From contig JAZKIY010000015.1 in assembly GCA_040384665.1 (NCBI GenBank), forward strand, positions 1 to 64,000: a stretch of 64,000 bases of DNA, read 5' to 3'. Of this stretch, positions 17,475 to 25,701 are shown in pieces. Position 1 is the stretch's first letter, and every line of letters starts with the position of its first letter. Under the pieces are notes generated by a model that saw nothing but the letters and a program-made list of their open reading frames with translations, was not told where the DNA came from and did not search any database. Both the position numbers and the translations under genes were made by a program. The DNA comes from PCRC01 sp040384665 (lineage in GTDB: Bacteria; Pseudomonadota; Gammaproteobacteria; Burkholderiales; Burkholderiaceae_C).

Positions 17475-18136
17475 ACCTTCGTCACCTTGCGCCGTTCGCT
17501 CTGGTGGCGCTGCTCACCGCCTGTGCCAGTGGCCCGCCGCCCGCCGAATGGCAACTCAGCGCTCAGGGCGCACTGCGCGAGGCGGTGCAGGCCTACCTGG
17601 TCGGCAACGACCGGGTGGCCAACGCCGAGTTCACCCGCGCCCGCGCCGACATCGCCAGCACCGGCCGGCTGGACCTGCTGGCCCGTGCCGAACTGGTCCG
17701 CTGCGCCGCCCGCGTGGCCAGCCTGGACATCGACACCTGCCCCGCCTACCAGGCGCTGGCGGCCGACGCCGCGCCGCCCGAGCGCGCCTACGCCACCTAC
17801 CTGAGCGGACGCTGGCAGGGCCTGGAGGTCAGCCTGCTGCCGCCGCAGCACCGCGCCGTGCCCGGCAGCGGCGGGGCTGCCAACCCATTGACCGGTATCA
17901 CCGACCCACTCGCGCAACTGGTTGCCGCCGGTGCCCTGTTGCAGGCCGGCCAGCTGTCGCCAGCCGGTGTGGCCACAGCGGTGGACACCGCCTCCGCCCA
18001 GGGCTGGCGCCGGCCACTGCTGGGCTGGCTGGGCGTGCAGCTGAAGCGCGCCGAGGCGGCCGGGCAGGGTGACGAGGCGCAGCGTTTGCAGCGGCGCATG
18101 GACCTGGTGACGCAGGGCGGCGTGCGCTTGCCCTGA
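17471..18136 (+). CDS. Lipoprotein of the MlaE/MlaD-like cluster
   Basis: A 221-residue predicted outer-membrane lipoprotein: signal peptide with lipobox LTAC and lipidated Cys18. The mature part is Ala-rich and helical, reminiscent of TPR-like or auxiliary lipoproteins, but no family is recognised. ATG at 17471 overlaps the mlaD-like stop by four bases (ATGA), so it belongs to this operon and may be the outer-membrane component of the lipid pathway. Its stop TGA is immediately adjacent to the stop of the convergent ggt gene (TGATCA, no gap). Confidence 0.82.
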   Translation: MNLRHLAPFALVALLTACASGPPPAEWQLSAQGALREAVQAYLVGNDRVANAEFTRARADIASTGRLDLLARAELVRCAARVASLDIDTCPAYQALAADAAPPERAYATYLSGRWQGLEVSLLPPQHRAVPGSGGAANPLTGITDPLAQLVAAGALLQAGQLSPAGVATAVDTASAQGWRRPLLGWLGVQLKRAEAAGQGDEAQRLQRRMDLVTQGGVRLP

Positions 18137-20032
18137 TCAGTCCCCCATCACCACGCCTTCGCGCCGTGGGTCGGCGCCGCCGAAGTAGCCATGCGGCCGC
18201 TTCTGGATGGCTTGCAGGCCGCTGGTCATGTCCACCTCGTTCACGGTGTGGCCACGGGCCTGCAAGGCGCGCACGGTGTCGGCCGGAAAGCGGCCGGCTT
18301 CGAGCTGGGTCGGGCCGTTGTTGGAACCAAAGTTCGGCAGGTCGACCGCGCGTTGCGCGTCCAGGCCCCAGTGCAACATGCCGACCAGCGTCTTGGCGGT
18401 GTAGTGGATGATGGTCGCGCCGCCGGGGCTGCCCAGGCTCATCAGCAACGGGCCGGTCTGGCCGTCGGGCCTGCGCTCGAACACCAGCGTCGGGCTCATC
18501 GACGAGCGCGGCCGTTTGCCAGGTTGAACCCGGTTGGCCACCGGCAGGCCGTCGGCGCCGGTGGGGGCCAAGCTGAAATCGGTCAGTTCGTTGTTGAGCA
18601 GAAAACCGCCCGCAAGGCCTTTGCCCCGGTTCACCATCAGCCGTGCGCCAAAGGCGCTTTCAATGGTGGTGGTCATGGCCACCGCGTGACCCTGGGCATC
18701 GACGATGCTGATGTGCGAGGTGCCAAATTCCGGCTGCGCTGGCATGGCCGACAGCCGCTGCGGCAGCGGGCCGGGCACACCCGGTTGCGCGGTTTTCATG
18801 CTCTGCGGGCCGATCAGGCGGGCGCGCTCGGCCAGGTAGGTGGGTGCCAGCAGGCTCTGAACGTTGCCGCCGGGGGCGGGCACAAAGTCGGGGTCGGCCA
18901 GGTACTGGTTGCGGTCGGCAAAGGCCAGCCGAGCGGCCTCGGTGTACAGGTGCAACCAGTCGGCCGAGGGCAGGCCCCGTTCGAGCGGCAGTGTGGGTGC
19001 CGGCGTGTGCTGCAGCATGCCAAGAATTTGCGCGATGGTGATGGCGCCTGAGCTGGGCGGTGGCATGCCGCAGAGGCGCACTGTCTGGCTGGCGGTCGGG
19101 TGGTCGGTGCACAAGGGCGTGCGTTTCAGGGGTTTGTAGCTGGCCAGATCGGCCTCGCTCAGCGTGCCGGGGTTGGTGGCGTGGTCACGCACCGCCCGCA
19201 CCATGCTGCTGGCCACCTCACCACGCTGCAGCGCACGCGGGCCCTGGCGGGCAATGGCCTGCAGCACCGCCGCCAGCTCCGGGTTTTTCAGCAGGTGGCC
19301 TACCGGCCAGGGCTCGCCCGCCGGAGTGTAGAAATAGGCGGCAGCCACAGCGTCTTTTCGCAGGTACGGGTCGGCCTTGAGCAGGGCGTGCAGGCGCGGG
19401 CTGACTGGGAAACCACCGTGCGCCAACACAATGGCCGGCTCGAACAGGCGGGCCCAGGGCAGGCGGCCATGGTCGCGGTGCGCCAGCGCCAGCATTGCCA
19501 CCACACCGGGCGTGCCGACCGACCGGCCACCCACCACCGCGTCAAAAAACGCCATCGGCTGGCCGTCGGCTTTCAGGAACAAGGTGTCGCTGGCAGCCGC
19601 AGGCGCGGTCTCGCGACCGTCGTAGGCCTCGGTGCGGCGTGCGGCGGGCTGGGCCGGGTCGTGGTGCAGCAGGAAAGCGCCACCGCCGATGCCGCTGGAC
19701 TGGGGCTCCACCAGCGTCAGCACCATTTGCACCGCGATCGCTGCGTCCACCGCCGAACCACCGTCTTTCAGGACGCGGTAGCCCGCTTGCGTGGCCAGCG
19801 GGTTGGCGGCGGCCACCGCAAAGCGGCGCGTGGCCCAACCGGGTTTGGCTTGGGTGGTGGACGCGGCTTCAGGTTGTTGGCGTGTCAGGCCCACATTGGC
19901 CGGCGGTGCCGGTTGCAGGGCCTGCACGGGGGTGGGCACCCGGTCCTCCACCGGGATGGCGGGCGGCGCCGATTGGCAGGCCGCCAGAAAGCAGGTGGCG
20001 GTGAGGGCGATGGGGAGGGTCACATGGCGCAT
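18137..20032 (-). CDS. ggt: Gamma-glutamyltransferase, lipoprotein form
   Basis: A 631-residue Ntn-hydrolase that cleaves and transfers gamma-glutamyl groups of glutathione. The precursor would self-cleave before the catalytic Thr in FGTSHISIVD (around residue 435); the nearby TTTIES block and GSPGGATIIHYT (oxyanion/substrate region) are conserved. N terminus: signal peptide with lipobox LAAC (Cys19), so it is probably membrane-anchored in the periplasm rather than soluble. Some 30 residues of Pro/Ala-rich linker follow. It could recycle glutathione as a sulfur and amino-acid source. Confidence 0.95.
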   Translation of the reverse strand: MRHVTLPIALTATCFLAACQSAPPAIPVEDRVPTPVQALQPAPPANVGLTRQQPEAASTTQAKPGWATRRFAVAAANPLATQAGYRVLKDGGSAVDAAIAVQMVLTLVEPQSSGIGGGAFLLHHDPAQPAARRTEAYDGRETAPAAASDTLFLKADGQPMAFFDAVVGGRSVGTPGVVAMLALAHRDHGRLPWARLFEPAIVLAHGGFPVSPRLHALLKADPYLRKDAVAAAYFYTPAGEPWPVGHLLKNPELAAVLQAIARQGPRALQRGEVASSMVRAVRDHATNPGTLSEADLASYKPLKRTPLCTDHPTASQTVRLCGMPPPSSGAITIAQILGMLQHTPAPTLPLERGLPSADWLHLYTEAARLAFADRNQYLADPDFVPAPGGNVQSLLAPTYLAERARLIGPQSMKTAQPGVPGPLPQRLSAMPAQPEFGTSHISIVDAQGHAVAMTTTIESAFGARLMVNRGKGLAGGFLLNNELTDFSLAPTGADGLPVANRVQPGKRPRSSMSPTLVFERRPDGQTGPLLMSLGSPGGATIIHYTAKTLVGMLHWGLDAQRAVDLPNFGSNNGPTQLEAGRFPADTVRALQARGHTVNEVDMTSGLQAIQKRPHGYFGGADPRREGVVMGD

Positions 20033-20071
20033 ACCGCCATGGTATCGGGCGATGTGGCCCCACCGTGTCGC

Positions 20072-20830
20072 TCAGCGCGGTGCGAGGCGGATCGCGCCGT
20101 CGAGGCGGATCACTTCGCCGTTCAGCATGTCGTTCTTCAGGATGTGCTTGACCAGCTTGGCGTAGTCCTGCGGCGTGCCAAGGCGGCTCGGGAAGGGCAC
20201 GCCAGCGGCCAGCGCGTCCTGCACGTCTTGGGGCATGGAAAACAACATGGGGGTGCCAAAAATGCCGGGCGCGATGGTCATGTTGCGGATGCCGTTGCGG
20301 GCCAGGTCGCGGGCGATTGGCAGCGTCATGCCGACCACGCCGCCCTTGCTGGCGGCGTAGGCGGCCTGGCCAATCTGACCGTCGTAAGCCGCCACGGACG
20401 CGGTGGAAATCAGCACGCCGCGTTCACCCGTGTCTTCGGGTTCGTTCTTGCTCATCGCATCGGCCGCGAGGCGGATCATGTTGAAGGTGCCCACCAGGTT
20501 GACCATGATGGTCTTGGTGTAGGTGGCCAGCGTGTGCGGGCCGGTCTTGCCCACGGTTTTTTCTGCCGGTGCAATGCCGGCGCAGTTCACCAGGCCCATC
20601 AGTTTGCCCAGTGAAACGGCCTTGGCCACCACGGCCTGGCCGTCGGCCTCGCTGCTCACATCGCACTTCACAAAGGCGCCGCCAATTTCTTTGGCCACGG
20701 CTTCGCCTTTTTCGGCCTGCATGTCGGCAATCACGACCGTGCCACCGTTTTCGGCCAGCATGCGTGCCGTGCCTTCGCCCAGGCCCGATGCGCCGCCGGT
20801 GACGATGAAAACTTTGCCTTTGATGATCAT
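20072..20830 (-). CDS. Short-chain dehydrogenase, 3-hydroxyacyl-CoA dehydrogenase type II-like
   Basis: A 252-residue SDR. NAD-binding TGGASGLGEG is near residues 10-19, NCAGIAPAEKT near 85-95, the active-site Ser in ISTASVAAYDG, and Y-x-x-x-K as YAASK around 160-164. The sequence is very close in style to the HSD17B10-like enzymes that oxidise 2-methyl-3-hydroxybutyryl-CoA in isoleucine and fatty-acid breakdown. ATG 20830 follows a strong Shine-Dalgarno (AGGAG, five bases away); an upstream in-frame start at 20884 lies inside the operator and is unlikely. The palindromic operator at 20869-20884 suggests control by a catabolic repressor. Confidence 0.9.
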   Translation of the reverse strand: MIIKGKVFIVTGGASGLGEGTARMLAENGGTVVIADMQAEKGEAVAKEIGGAFVKCDVSSEADGQAVVAKAVSLGKLMGLVNCAGIAPAEKTVGKTGPHTLATYTKTIMVNLVGTFNMIRLAADAMSKNEPEDTGERGVLISTASVAAYDGQIGQAAYAASKGGVVGMTLPIARDLARNGIRNMTIAPGIFGTPMLFSMPQDVQDALAAGVPFPSRLGTPQDYAKLVKHILKNDMLNGEVIRLDGAIRLAPR

Positions 20831-20868
20831 GGGAACTCCTGAAAGGGTGACGAAATGAGGGATTGACG

Positions 20869-20884
20869 TTGACGTAAACGTCAA
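20869..20884. promoter_or_regulatory. Perfect 16-bp palindrome, LiuR-like operator candidate
   Basis: TTGACGT-AA-ACGTCAA, seven-base arms around a two-base centre, with an extra TTGACG half-site directly upstream (20863-20868). It lies between the SDR gene and the divergent metC. Paired ACGT half-sites are typical of MerR-family regulators of branched-chain amino-acid catabolism (LiuR type); the assignment is from memory of that motif style and is inference. Confidence 0.6.
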
Positions 20885-20921
20885 TTATGCCGGACATGGC
20901 CTCACACGCTACCATGGCCCC

Positions 20922-22154
20922 ATGAGCGACGCCCCCCCCAACGCCAAGGTCACCCCGACCGACCTGATCCACCACGACTACCTGCCGCCCGCCGGTTTCC
21001 GCGCGCCGATGCCGGGCGTGTTCAAGGCTTCCACCGTGGTTTTTGCCAACGTGGCCGCCATGCGCGCGCGCGACTGGCAGCACAAGACCGGCTACACCTA
21101 CGGCCTGCACGGCACGCCCACCACCTTCACGCTGGAAGAGCGCATCAGCTCGCTCGAAGGCGGTCTGCAGTGTGTGCTGGCGCCGAGTGGCTTGGCGGCG
21201 ATTGCCAATGTCAACCTGGCGCTGCTGAAAACCGGCGACGAGGTGCTGATCCCGGACAACGCCTATGGCCCCAACAAGGCGCTGGCCCATGGCGAGCTGA
21301 AAAACTGGGGCATTGGTCACCAGCTCTACGACGCACTGAACCCGGACGACCTCGACGCAAAAATCGGCCCCCGCACGAAGTTGGTCTGGCTCGAAGCGCC
21401 CGGCTCGGTGACGATGGAGTTCCCCAACCTGCCCGAGCTGGTGCGGGTGTGCCGCCAGCACGGCGTGACCAACGCGCTCGACAACACCTGGGGCGCTGGC
21501 CTGGCCTTCAACGCGTTCGGGTTGCCGGGGCTGGACGAGCTGCGGGGCAGCGCCGGGGCCGACATCAGCGTGCAGGCGCTGACCAAGTACCCGAGCGGCG
21601 GCGGCGACGTGCTGATGGGCAGCGTGGTCACGCGCGACGAGGCGCTGCACCTGCGCATCAAGCTGTGCCACATGCGGCTGGGACTGGGCGTGGGCGCCAA
21701 CGACGTGGAAGCGGTGCTGCGTTCGCTGCCCAGCATCGCGCTGCGCTACGCCGCCCACGACCAGGCGGCCCGCGCGCTGGCGCACTGGCTCGGCGGCCGG
21801 CCCGAGGTGGCACAGGTGTTGCACCCGGCGCTGCCCGGATCGCCCGGCCATGCGCACTGGCGCGCCACCTGCGGCGACGGCGGGCAGGCGGCGGGCCTGT
21901 TCTCGGTGGTGTTTGACGAGCGTTACAGCGCCGCCGATGTGGACCGCTTCTGCGACCAGCTGCGGCTGTTCAAGCTCGGCTACTCGTGGGGCGGCTTCAT
22001 GAGCCTGGTGGTGCCCTACGACATTGGCACCATGCGCAACGCCAGCGTCAGCGCCTGGCCGCACAAGGGCGTGCTGGTTCGGTTCTCCATCGGCCTGGAG
22101 ACGGTGGACGACCTGCAGGCCGACCTGGCACAGGCCCTCGCCGTGCTGCATTGA
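20922..22154 (+). CDS. metC: Cystathionine beta-lyase / trans-sulfuration PLP enzyme
   Basis: A 410-residue PLP-dependent enzyme of the Cys/Met metabolism family. The cofactor-binding pattern is visible: YTYGLHGTPTTFTLEERISSLEGG (substrate/PLP phosphate region; only key stretch named), DNTWGAG, and the Schiff-base lysine in QALTKYPSGGGD. The C terminus (GYSWGGFMSLV) fits MetC better than MetB. It would split cystathionine to homocysteine, pyruvate and ammonia in methionine synthesis. The ATG is preceded by TACCAT six bases upstream, so the mRNA may be leaderless. Confidence 0.92.
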   Translation: MSDAPPNAKVTPTDLIHHDYLPPAGFRAPMPGVFKASTVVFANVAAMRARDWQHKTGYTYGLHGTPTTFTLEERISSLEGGLQCVLAPSGLAAIANVNLALLKTGDEVLIPDNAYGPNKALAHGELKNWGIGHQLYDALNPDDLDAKIGPRTKLVWLEAPGSVTMEFPNLPELVRVCRQHGVTNALDNTWGAGLAFNAFGLPGLDELRGSAGADISVQALTKYPSGGGDVLMGSVVTRDEALHLRIKLCHMRLGLGVGANDVEAVLRSLPSIALRYAAHDQAARALAHWLGGRPEVAQVLHPALPGSPGHAHWRATCGDGGQAAGLFSVVFDERYSAADVDRFCDQLRLFKLGYSWGGFMSLVVPYDIGTMRNASVSAWPHKGVLVRFSIGLETVDDLQADLAQALAVLH

Positions 22155-22232
22155 GCGGGTGTTTTTCGCAGAGAAAAATTTCTCGTTACCATTCAAATCC
22201 GAAACACATCACGCACAGAAACGGACAGCCCA

Positions 22233-22415
22233 GTGGCAACACCCAATTACGGTTACGAAAAACGTCAGAAAGAGCTGGCCAAGAAGCGCAAGAAGGAAGA
22301 GAAACTGAAGCGCAAATCGGACCCACGCCCTGACGAGCCGGCCGAAGGGGGTGACCCGGCGGCCACGCCAGATGGCGCGGACACCCCTGACACCACCGGC
22401 AACCCGCCCGCCTGA
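22233..22415 (+). CDS. Small basic protein of unknown function
   Basis: A 60-residue protein from a GTG start. The N-terminal half is strongly basic and helical (GYEKRQKELAKKRKKEEKLK), the C-terminal half acidic, Pro/Asp-rich and probably disordered. Similar short Lys-rich proteins are common, unnamed, in Burkholderiales; nucleic-acid or ribosome binding is conceivable but unproven. The 78-base gap upstream contains GAGAAA-AA-TTTCTC, a small palindrome, and no strong Shine-Dalgarno. Confidence 0.7.
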   Translation: MATPNYGYEKRQKELAKKRKKEEKLKRKSDPRPDEPAEGGDPAATPDGADTPDTTGNPPA

Positions 22416-22421
22416 GTCCTT

Positions 22422-23477
22422 TCAGCCCGCCAGCATGCGCTGTGCCAGCGCCGCCATGCTGGCCGCGCTGCGGTCGGTGGCCACCACCGCCTGGGCACTG
22501 CCGTACTGTGTGAAGTTGCGCTGCATTGACGCCAGGTAACCTGGGTCGTAGTGGCTGAGCAGCAGGTCGCGCACCACGGCCTCCATGTCGTTGTTGTGCA
22601 CCTGCGCTTTCCAGCTGTCCACCACCGCCTTGCCACGCAGCATGGTCAGGGCTTCCAGCCGGCTGCAGAAAAACGCCTTGTCGCGCACGAAGAAATCGTA
22701 GTCTTCCAGCAGCAGCGCCACCCGTTCGGCATCGTTCAACTGCAGGTCGAAGCAGGGGCTGGCGCGCATGGCCTGGATCAGCGCGTCGGGCACGGCCAGG
22801 TTGCCCACCTTCTTGCTTTCGCTTTCCACGTACACCGGCCGCGCCGGGTCAAACTGGCGCAGCGCCTGCCACACCAGCGTGTCAAAACGTTTTTGCGTGG
22901 GCTGGGGCTGGCCGGGGATCAGGCCCAGCACCGAGCTGCGGTGGCTGGCCAGCGCCTCCAGGTCCAGCACCTGCGCTCCGGCAGCGGCCAGTGCGGTGAG
23001 CAGCCGGGTTTTGCCCGAACCGGTGGGGCCACACACCACCCGGTAGGACAACCGGGGCGCCAGCACGGGCAAGTCGGCCAACAACGCGGTGCGAAAAGCC
23101 TTGTAGCCGCCTTCAATCAGCGTCACCTTGAAGCCAATTTGCCCCAGCACCAGCGCCAGCGAGCCGCTGCGCTTGCCGCCGCGCCAGCAGTAGAGCAGTG
23201 GCTGCCAGCTGCGCGGGGTGTCGGTCAGTTCGCGTTCGATGTGGCGGGCGATGTTGGCGGCCACCAGCGCGGCGCCGCGCTTTTGCGCCTCGAAGGGGCT
23301 GACCTGCTTGTAGAGGGTGCCAATCGCATGGCGCTCTTCGTTGTTGAGCGAGGGCCAGTTGCGTGCGCCGGGCAGGTGGTCTTCGGCGTACTCGCCTTCG
23401 CTGCGGGCGTCGATGATGGTGCTGAAACGGTCCAGCTGCGCCATGGCGTCGGCGGCTGGGATGGCATGGACAGACAT
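22422..23477 (-). CDS. selU: tRNA 2-selenouridine/geranyl-2-thiouridine synthase
   Basis: A 351-residue enzyme (SelU/MnmH/YbbB). N-terminal rhodanese domain with the reactive cysteine in LLYCWRGGKRSGS (C97), followed by a P-loop kinase-like domain (GPTGSGKT, 150-157). It converts 2-thiouridine at the wobble position of certain tRNAs via the S-geranyl form to 2-selenouridine. ATG 23477 overlaps the stop of tesA by one base (TAATG). A selD gene is not in the window. In E. coli, ybbB is likewise near tesA/ybbA, so the neighbourhood is conserved. Confidence 0.95.
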   Translation of the reverse strand: MSVHAIPAADAMAQLDRFSTIIDARSEGEYAEDHLPGARNWPSLNNEERHAIGTLYKQVSPFEAQKRGAALVAANIARHIERELTDTPRSWQPLLYCWRGGKRSGSLALVLGQIGFKVTLIEGGYKAFRTALLADLPVLAPRLSYRVVCGPTGSGKTRLLTALAAAGAQVLDLEALASHRSSVLGLIPGQPQPTQKRFDTLVWQALRQFDPARPVYVESESKKVGNLAVPDALIQAMRASPCFDLQLNDAERVALLLEDYDFFVRDKAFFCSRLEALTMLRGKAVVDSWKAQVHNNDMEAVVRDLLLSHYDPGYLASMQRNFTQYGSAQAVVATDRSAASMAALAQRMLAG

Positions 23478-24145
23478 TATTTCAGCAGCTTCTTCAGTTC
23501 GGGCCAGACGTTGGCCAGCAGGGCAGGTTGTGCCTCTTCCCGGGGGTGGATGCGGTCGGCCTGGAACAGGCTCAGCGCGTTGGGTGCGTCGGCCACGCCT
23601 TTCAGGAAAAAGGGCACCAGCGGCACCTGGTGGGCCTTGGCCACCGACGTGTAGAGTTTGGCAAAACGCTGGGTGTAGTCGCTGCCGTAATTGGGCGGCA
23701 CCTGCATGCCCAGCAGCAGCACTTTGGCGCCCTGGTCTTTGGCCGCCTTGACCATCTGGTGGAGGTTGTCTTCGGTCATCGGCAATGGCAGGCCGCGCAG
23801 CGCGTCGTTGCCGCCGAGTTCGATCACCACATGCGTCGGTTTGTTGTGGCGCAGCAGGGCTGCCAGACGGGCGCGCCCGCCCGAGGTGGTGTCGCCGCTG
23901 ATGCTGGCATTGACCACCGTGGCATTGATTTTCTCGGTCGCCAGCTGTTTTTGCAGCAACGCCACCCAGCCGGTGCCGCGCTTCAACCCGTACTCGGCGC
24001 TCAGCGAGTCGCCCACCACCAGGACGGTGGGTGCCGGCGCGGCCAGGGCCGCCGGCAGCGATAGCCCTGCAACAGCACCGATGAACGTGGCCGCGATAAA
24101 GTCGCGTCTGGCCAACCCACGGTGGGTGGCCCAAGAAAGTGTCAT
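23477..24145 (-). CDS. tesA: TesA-like arylesterase/lysophospholipase (GDSL family), Tat-type signal
   Basis: A 222-residue SGNH hydrolase. The nucleophile block GDSLS is at 45-49, NASISGDTTSGGRARL supplies the glycine, GGND the oxyanion Asn, and DRIHP the catalytic Asp/His near the C terminus. The N terminus carries RRDFIAATFIGAVAG, a twin-arginine-like signal, so it should be periplasmic. ATG 24145 is preferred; another in-frame start at 24214 would lie inside the divergent ABC gene. The ATG shares bases with the ATG of ybbA (CATG), leaving no intergenic space. Confidence 0.92.
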   Translation of the reverse strand: MTLSWATHRGLARRDFIAATFIGAVAGLSLPAALAAPAPTVLVVGDSLSAEYGLKRGTGWVALLQKQLATEKINATVVNASISGDTTSGGRARLAALLRHNKPTHVVIELGGNDALRGLPLPMTEDNLHQMVKAAKDQGAKVLLLGMQVPPNYGSDYTQRFAKLYTSVAKAHQVPLVPFFLKGVADAPNALSLFQADRIHPREEAQPALLANVWPELKKLLK

Positions 24146-24836
24146 GTCAGATTCCATCATTTCAGTCAGCCATGTGTTCAAGTCGGTCACCGACTCCACG
24201 GGCACCTTGGACATTTTGCGCGATATTCACTTCAGCCTCGCCCCGCGCGAAACGGTGGCGATTGTGGGCGCGTCGGGGTCCGGCAAAAGCACGCTGCTGT
24301 CCATCGTTGCCGGGTTGGACACGCCCACCCGCGGAACAGTTCACCTGGCCGGGCAAGACTTGTTTGCGCACAACGAAGACGAACGCGCCGCGCTGCGCGC
24401 CCGGCAGATCGGTTTTGTGTTCCAGAGCTTCCAGCTGATGGGCAGCCTGACCGCGCTGGAGAACGTGATGTTGCCACTGGAGCTTGCTGGCCGAAAAGAC
24501 GCCGCCCAAAGCCCGCGCCAGGCCGCCACCGAGATGCTGGCGCGCGTTGGCCTGGCCGAGCGGCTGAACCACTACCCCAAGGTGCTGAGCGGTGGCGAGC
24601 AGCAGCGGGTGGCGCTGGCCCGGGCCTTTGTGGTGCAGCCGGCGGTGCTGCTGGCCGACGAGCCCACCGGCAGCCTGGACTTTGCCACCGGTGACACCGT
24701 GATGGAACTGATGTTCGACCTGAACCGCGAACAGGGCACGACGCTGGTGCTGGTGACCCACGACCGCGCGATTGCCGCGCGCTGTGCCCGCCGCATCACC
24801 ATCGAGGCCGGTCAAATCGCCTCGGACGAGGTCTGA
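24144..24836 (+). CDS. ybbA: ABC transporter ATPase, YbbA/LolD-type
   Basis: A 230-residue ATPase. Walker A GASGSGKST (42-50), signature LSGGEQQRVALARAF, Walker B VLLADEPTGSLD and H-loop VTHDRA are all in place. It belongs to the MacB/LolD/YbbA group, which powers mechanotransmission-type exporters. The partner permease (YbbP) would be expected next to it but rlmB follows instead, so it either uses a permease elsewhere or is an orphan. Its start codon overlaps the divergent tesA start. Confidence 0.92.
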   Translation: MSDSIISVSHVFKSVTDSTGTLDILRDIHFSLAPRETVAIVGASGSGKSTLLSIVAGLDTPTRGTVHLAGQDLFAHNEDERAALRARQIGFVFQSFQLMGSLTALENVMLPLELAGRKDAAQSPRQAATEMLARVGLAERLNHYPKVLSGGEQQRVALARAFVVQPAVLLADEPTGSLDFATGDTVMELMFDLNREQGTTLVLVTHDRAIAARCARRITIEAGQIASDEV

Positions 24837-24866
24837 CAGGCACTTGGGGGCCGTTTCCAGGCTATA

Positions 24867-24929
24867 TTCAAGCCAAATCGGCCTCAAGCCCCAGTGAAAC
24901 CTTGCGGTGTAGCTACTGATTCAATAGCA
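24867..24929 (+). repeat. Dispersed ~60-bp repeat, copy B
   Basis: Carries the shared block CCAAATCGGCCTCAAGCCC, then CAGTGAAACC, and ends with GCTACTG-ATT-CAATAGC, a near-palindrome that can fold as a short hairpin. It lies in the 130-base gap upstream of rlmB. Compare 14206, 45085 and 58343. Confidence 0.85.
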
Positions 24930-24954
24930 GTCAGGGCCTGCGTCAGCGCCCCCC

Positions 24955-24960
24955 GATAAT
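24955..24960 (+). promoter_or_regulatory. -10-like GATAAT before rlmB
   Basis: GATAAT ends six bases before ATG 24967, the spacing expected if transcription starts at the A of the start codon. No Shine-Dalgarno is present in this interval. Confidence 0.45.
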
Positions 24961-24966
24961 CGGTGC

Positions 24967-25701
24967 ATGTCCTCACCCAAAGTTTTGTTCGGTTTCCACG
25001 CGGTCGGCGTGCGCCTGAAGACGGCGCCCGCCTCCATCGTTGAAATCTATTTTGAAGTCACGCGGCGCGACGCCCGCATGCGGCAGTTCATCGAGAAAGC
25101 CACCGAGGCCGGTGTGCGTCTGATCGAGGCCGATGCGATGCGCATCGCCAAGCTCTGCGGCAGCCACGGCCACCAGGGTGTGGCGGCACGGGTCCAGCCG
25201 CTGCCGCAGAACCACTCGCTCGACGACCTGCTCGACGCCGTAGAGGGCCCGCCCTTGCTGCTGGTGCTGGATGGCGTGACCGACCCACACAACCTCGGCG
25301 CCTGCCTGCGCGTGGCCGACGGCGCCGGCGCGCACGCGGTGATCGCGCCCAAAGACCACGCGGTCGGCATCAACGCCACCGTGGCCAAGGTGGCCAGCGG
25401 TGCGTCCGAGACCGTGCCGTATTTCATGGTCACCAACCTGGCCCGCACCCTGGGCGAGCTGAAAGAGCGCAGCATCTGGTGCATTGGCGCCAGCGACGAC
25501 GCACCCAAAACCCTGTACCAGACCGACCTCACCGTGCCGGTGGCGCTGGTGCTGGGGGCCGAAGGCGACGGCATGCGCCAGCTCACCCGCAAAACCTGCG
25601 ACGCCTTGGTGAGCATCCCGATGCGCGGCGCGGTGGAAAGCCTCAACGTGTCCGTGGCCAGCGGCGTGTGCCTGTACGAGGCGCTGCGCCAGCGCGGTTA
25701 A
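24967..25701 (+). CDS. rlmB: 23S rRNA (guanosine-2'-O-)-methyltransferase RlmB
   Basis: A 244-residue SpoU/TrmH-family enzyme that methylates G2251 (E. coli numbering) of 23S rRNA. An N-terminal substrate-binding domain (FGFHAVGVRL start) is followed by the SPOUT knot fold: motif 1 LDGVTDPHNLGACLRVAD, motif 2 LVLGAEGDGMRQLT, and motif 3 IPMRGAVESLNVSVA (each named in part). Length is as usual. The start is preceded by GATAAT and lacks a Shine-Dalgarno. The last four bases overlap the end of the convergent chromate-transporter gene. Confidence 0.96.
   Translation: MSSPKVLFGFHAVGVRLKTAPASIVEIYFEVTRRDARMRQFIEKATEAGVRLIEADAMRIAKLCGSHGHQGVAARVQPLPQNHSLDDLLDAVEGPPLLLVLDGVTDPHNLGACLRVADGAGAHAVIAPKDHAVGINATVAKVASGASETVPYFMVTNLARTLGELKERSIWCIGASDDAPKTLYQTDLTVPVALVLGAEGDGMRQLTRKTCDALVSIPMRGAVESLNVSVASGVCLYEALRQRG

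Noticed and set aside
23043..23051. GTAGGACAA inside selU
   Set aside because: It lies in conserved coding sequence far from any start; treated as chance and used as a background check on the motif.
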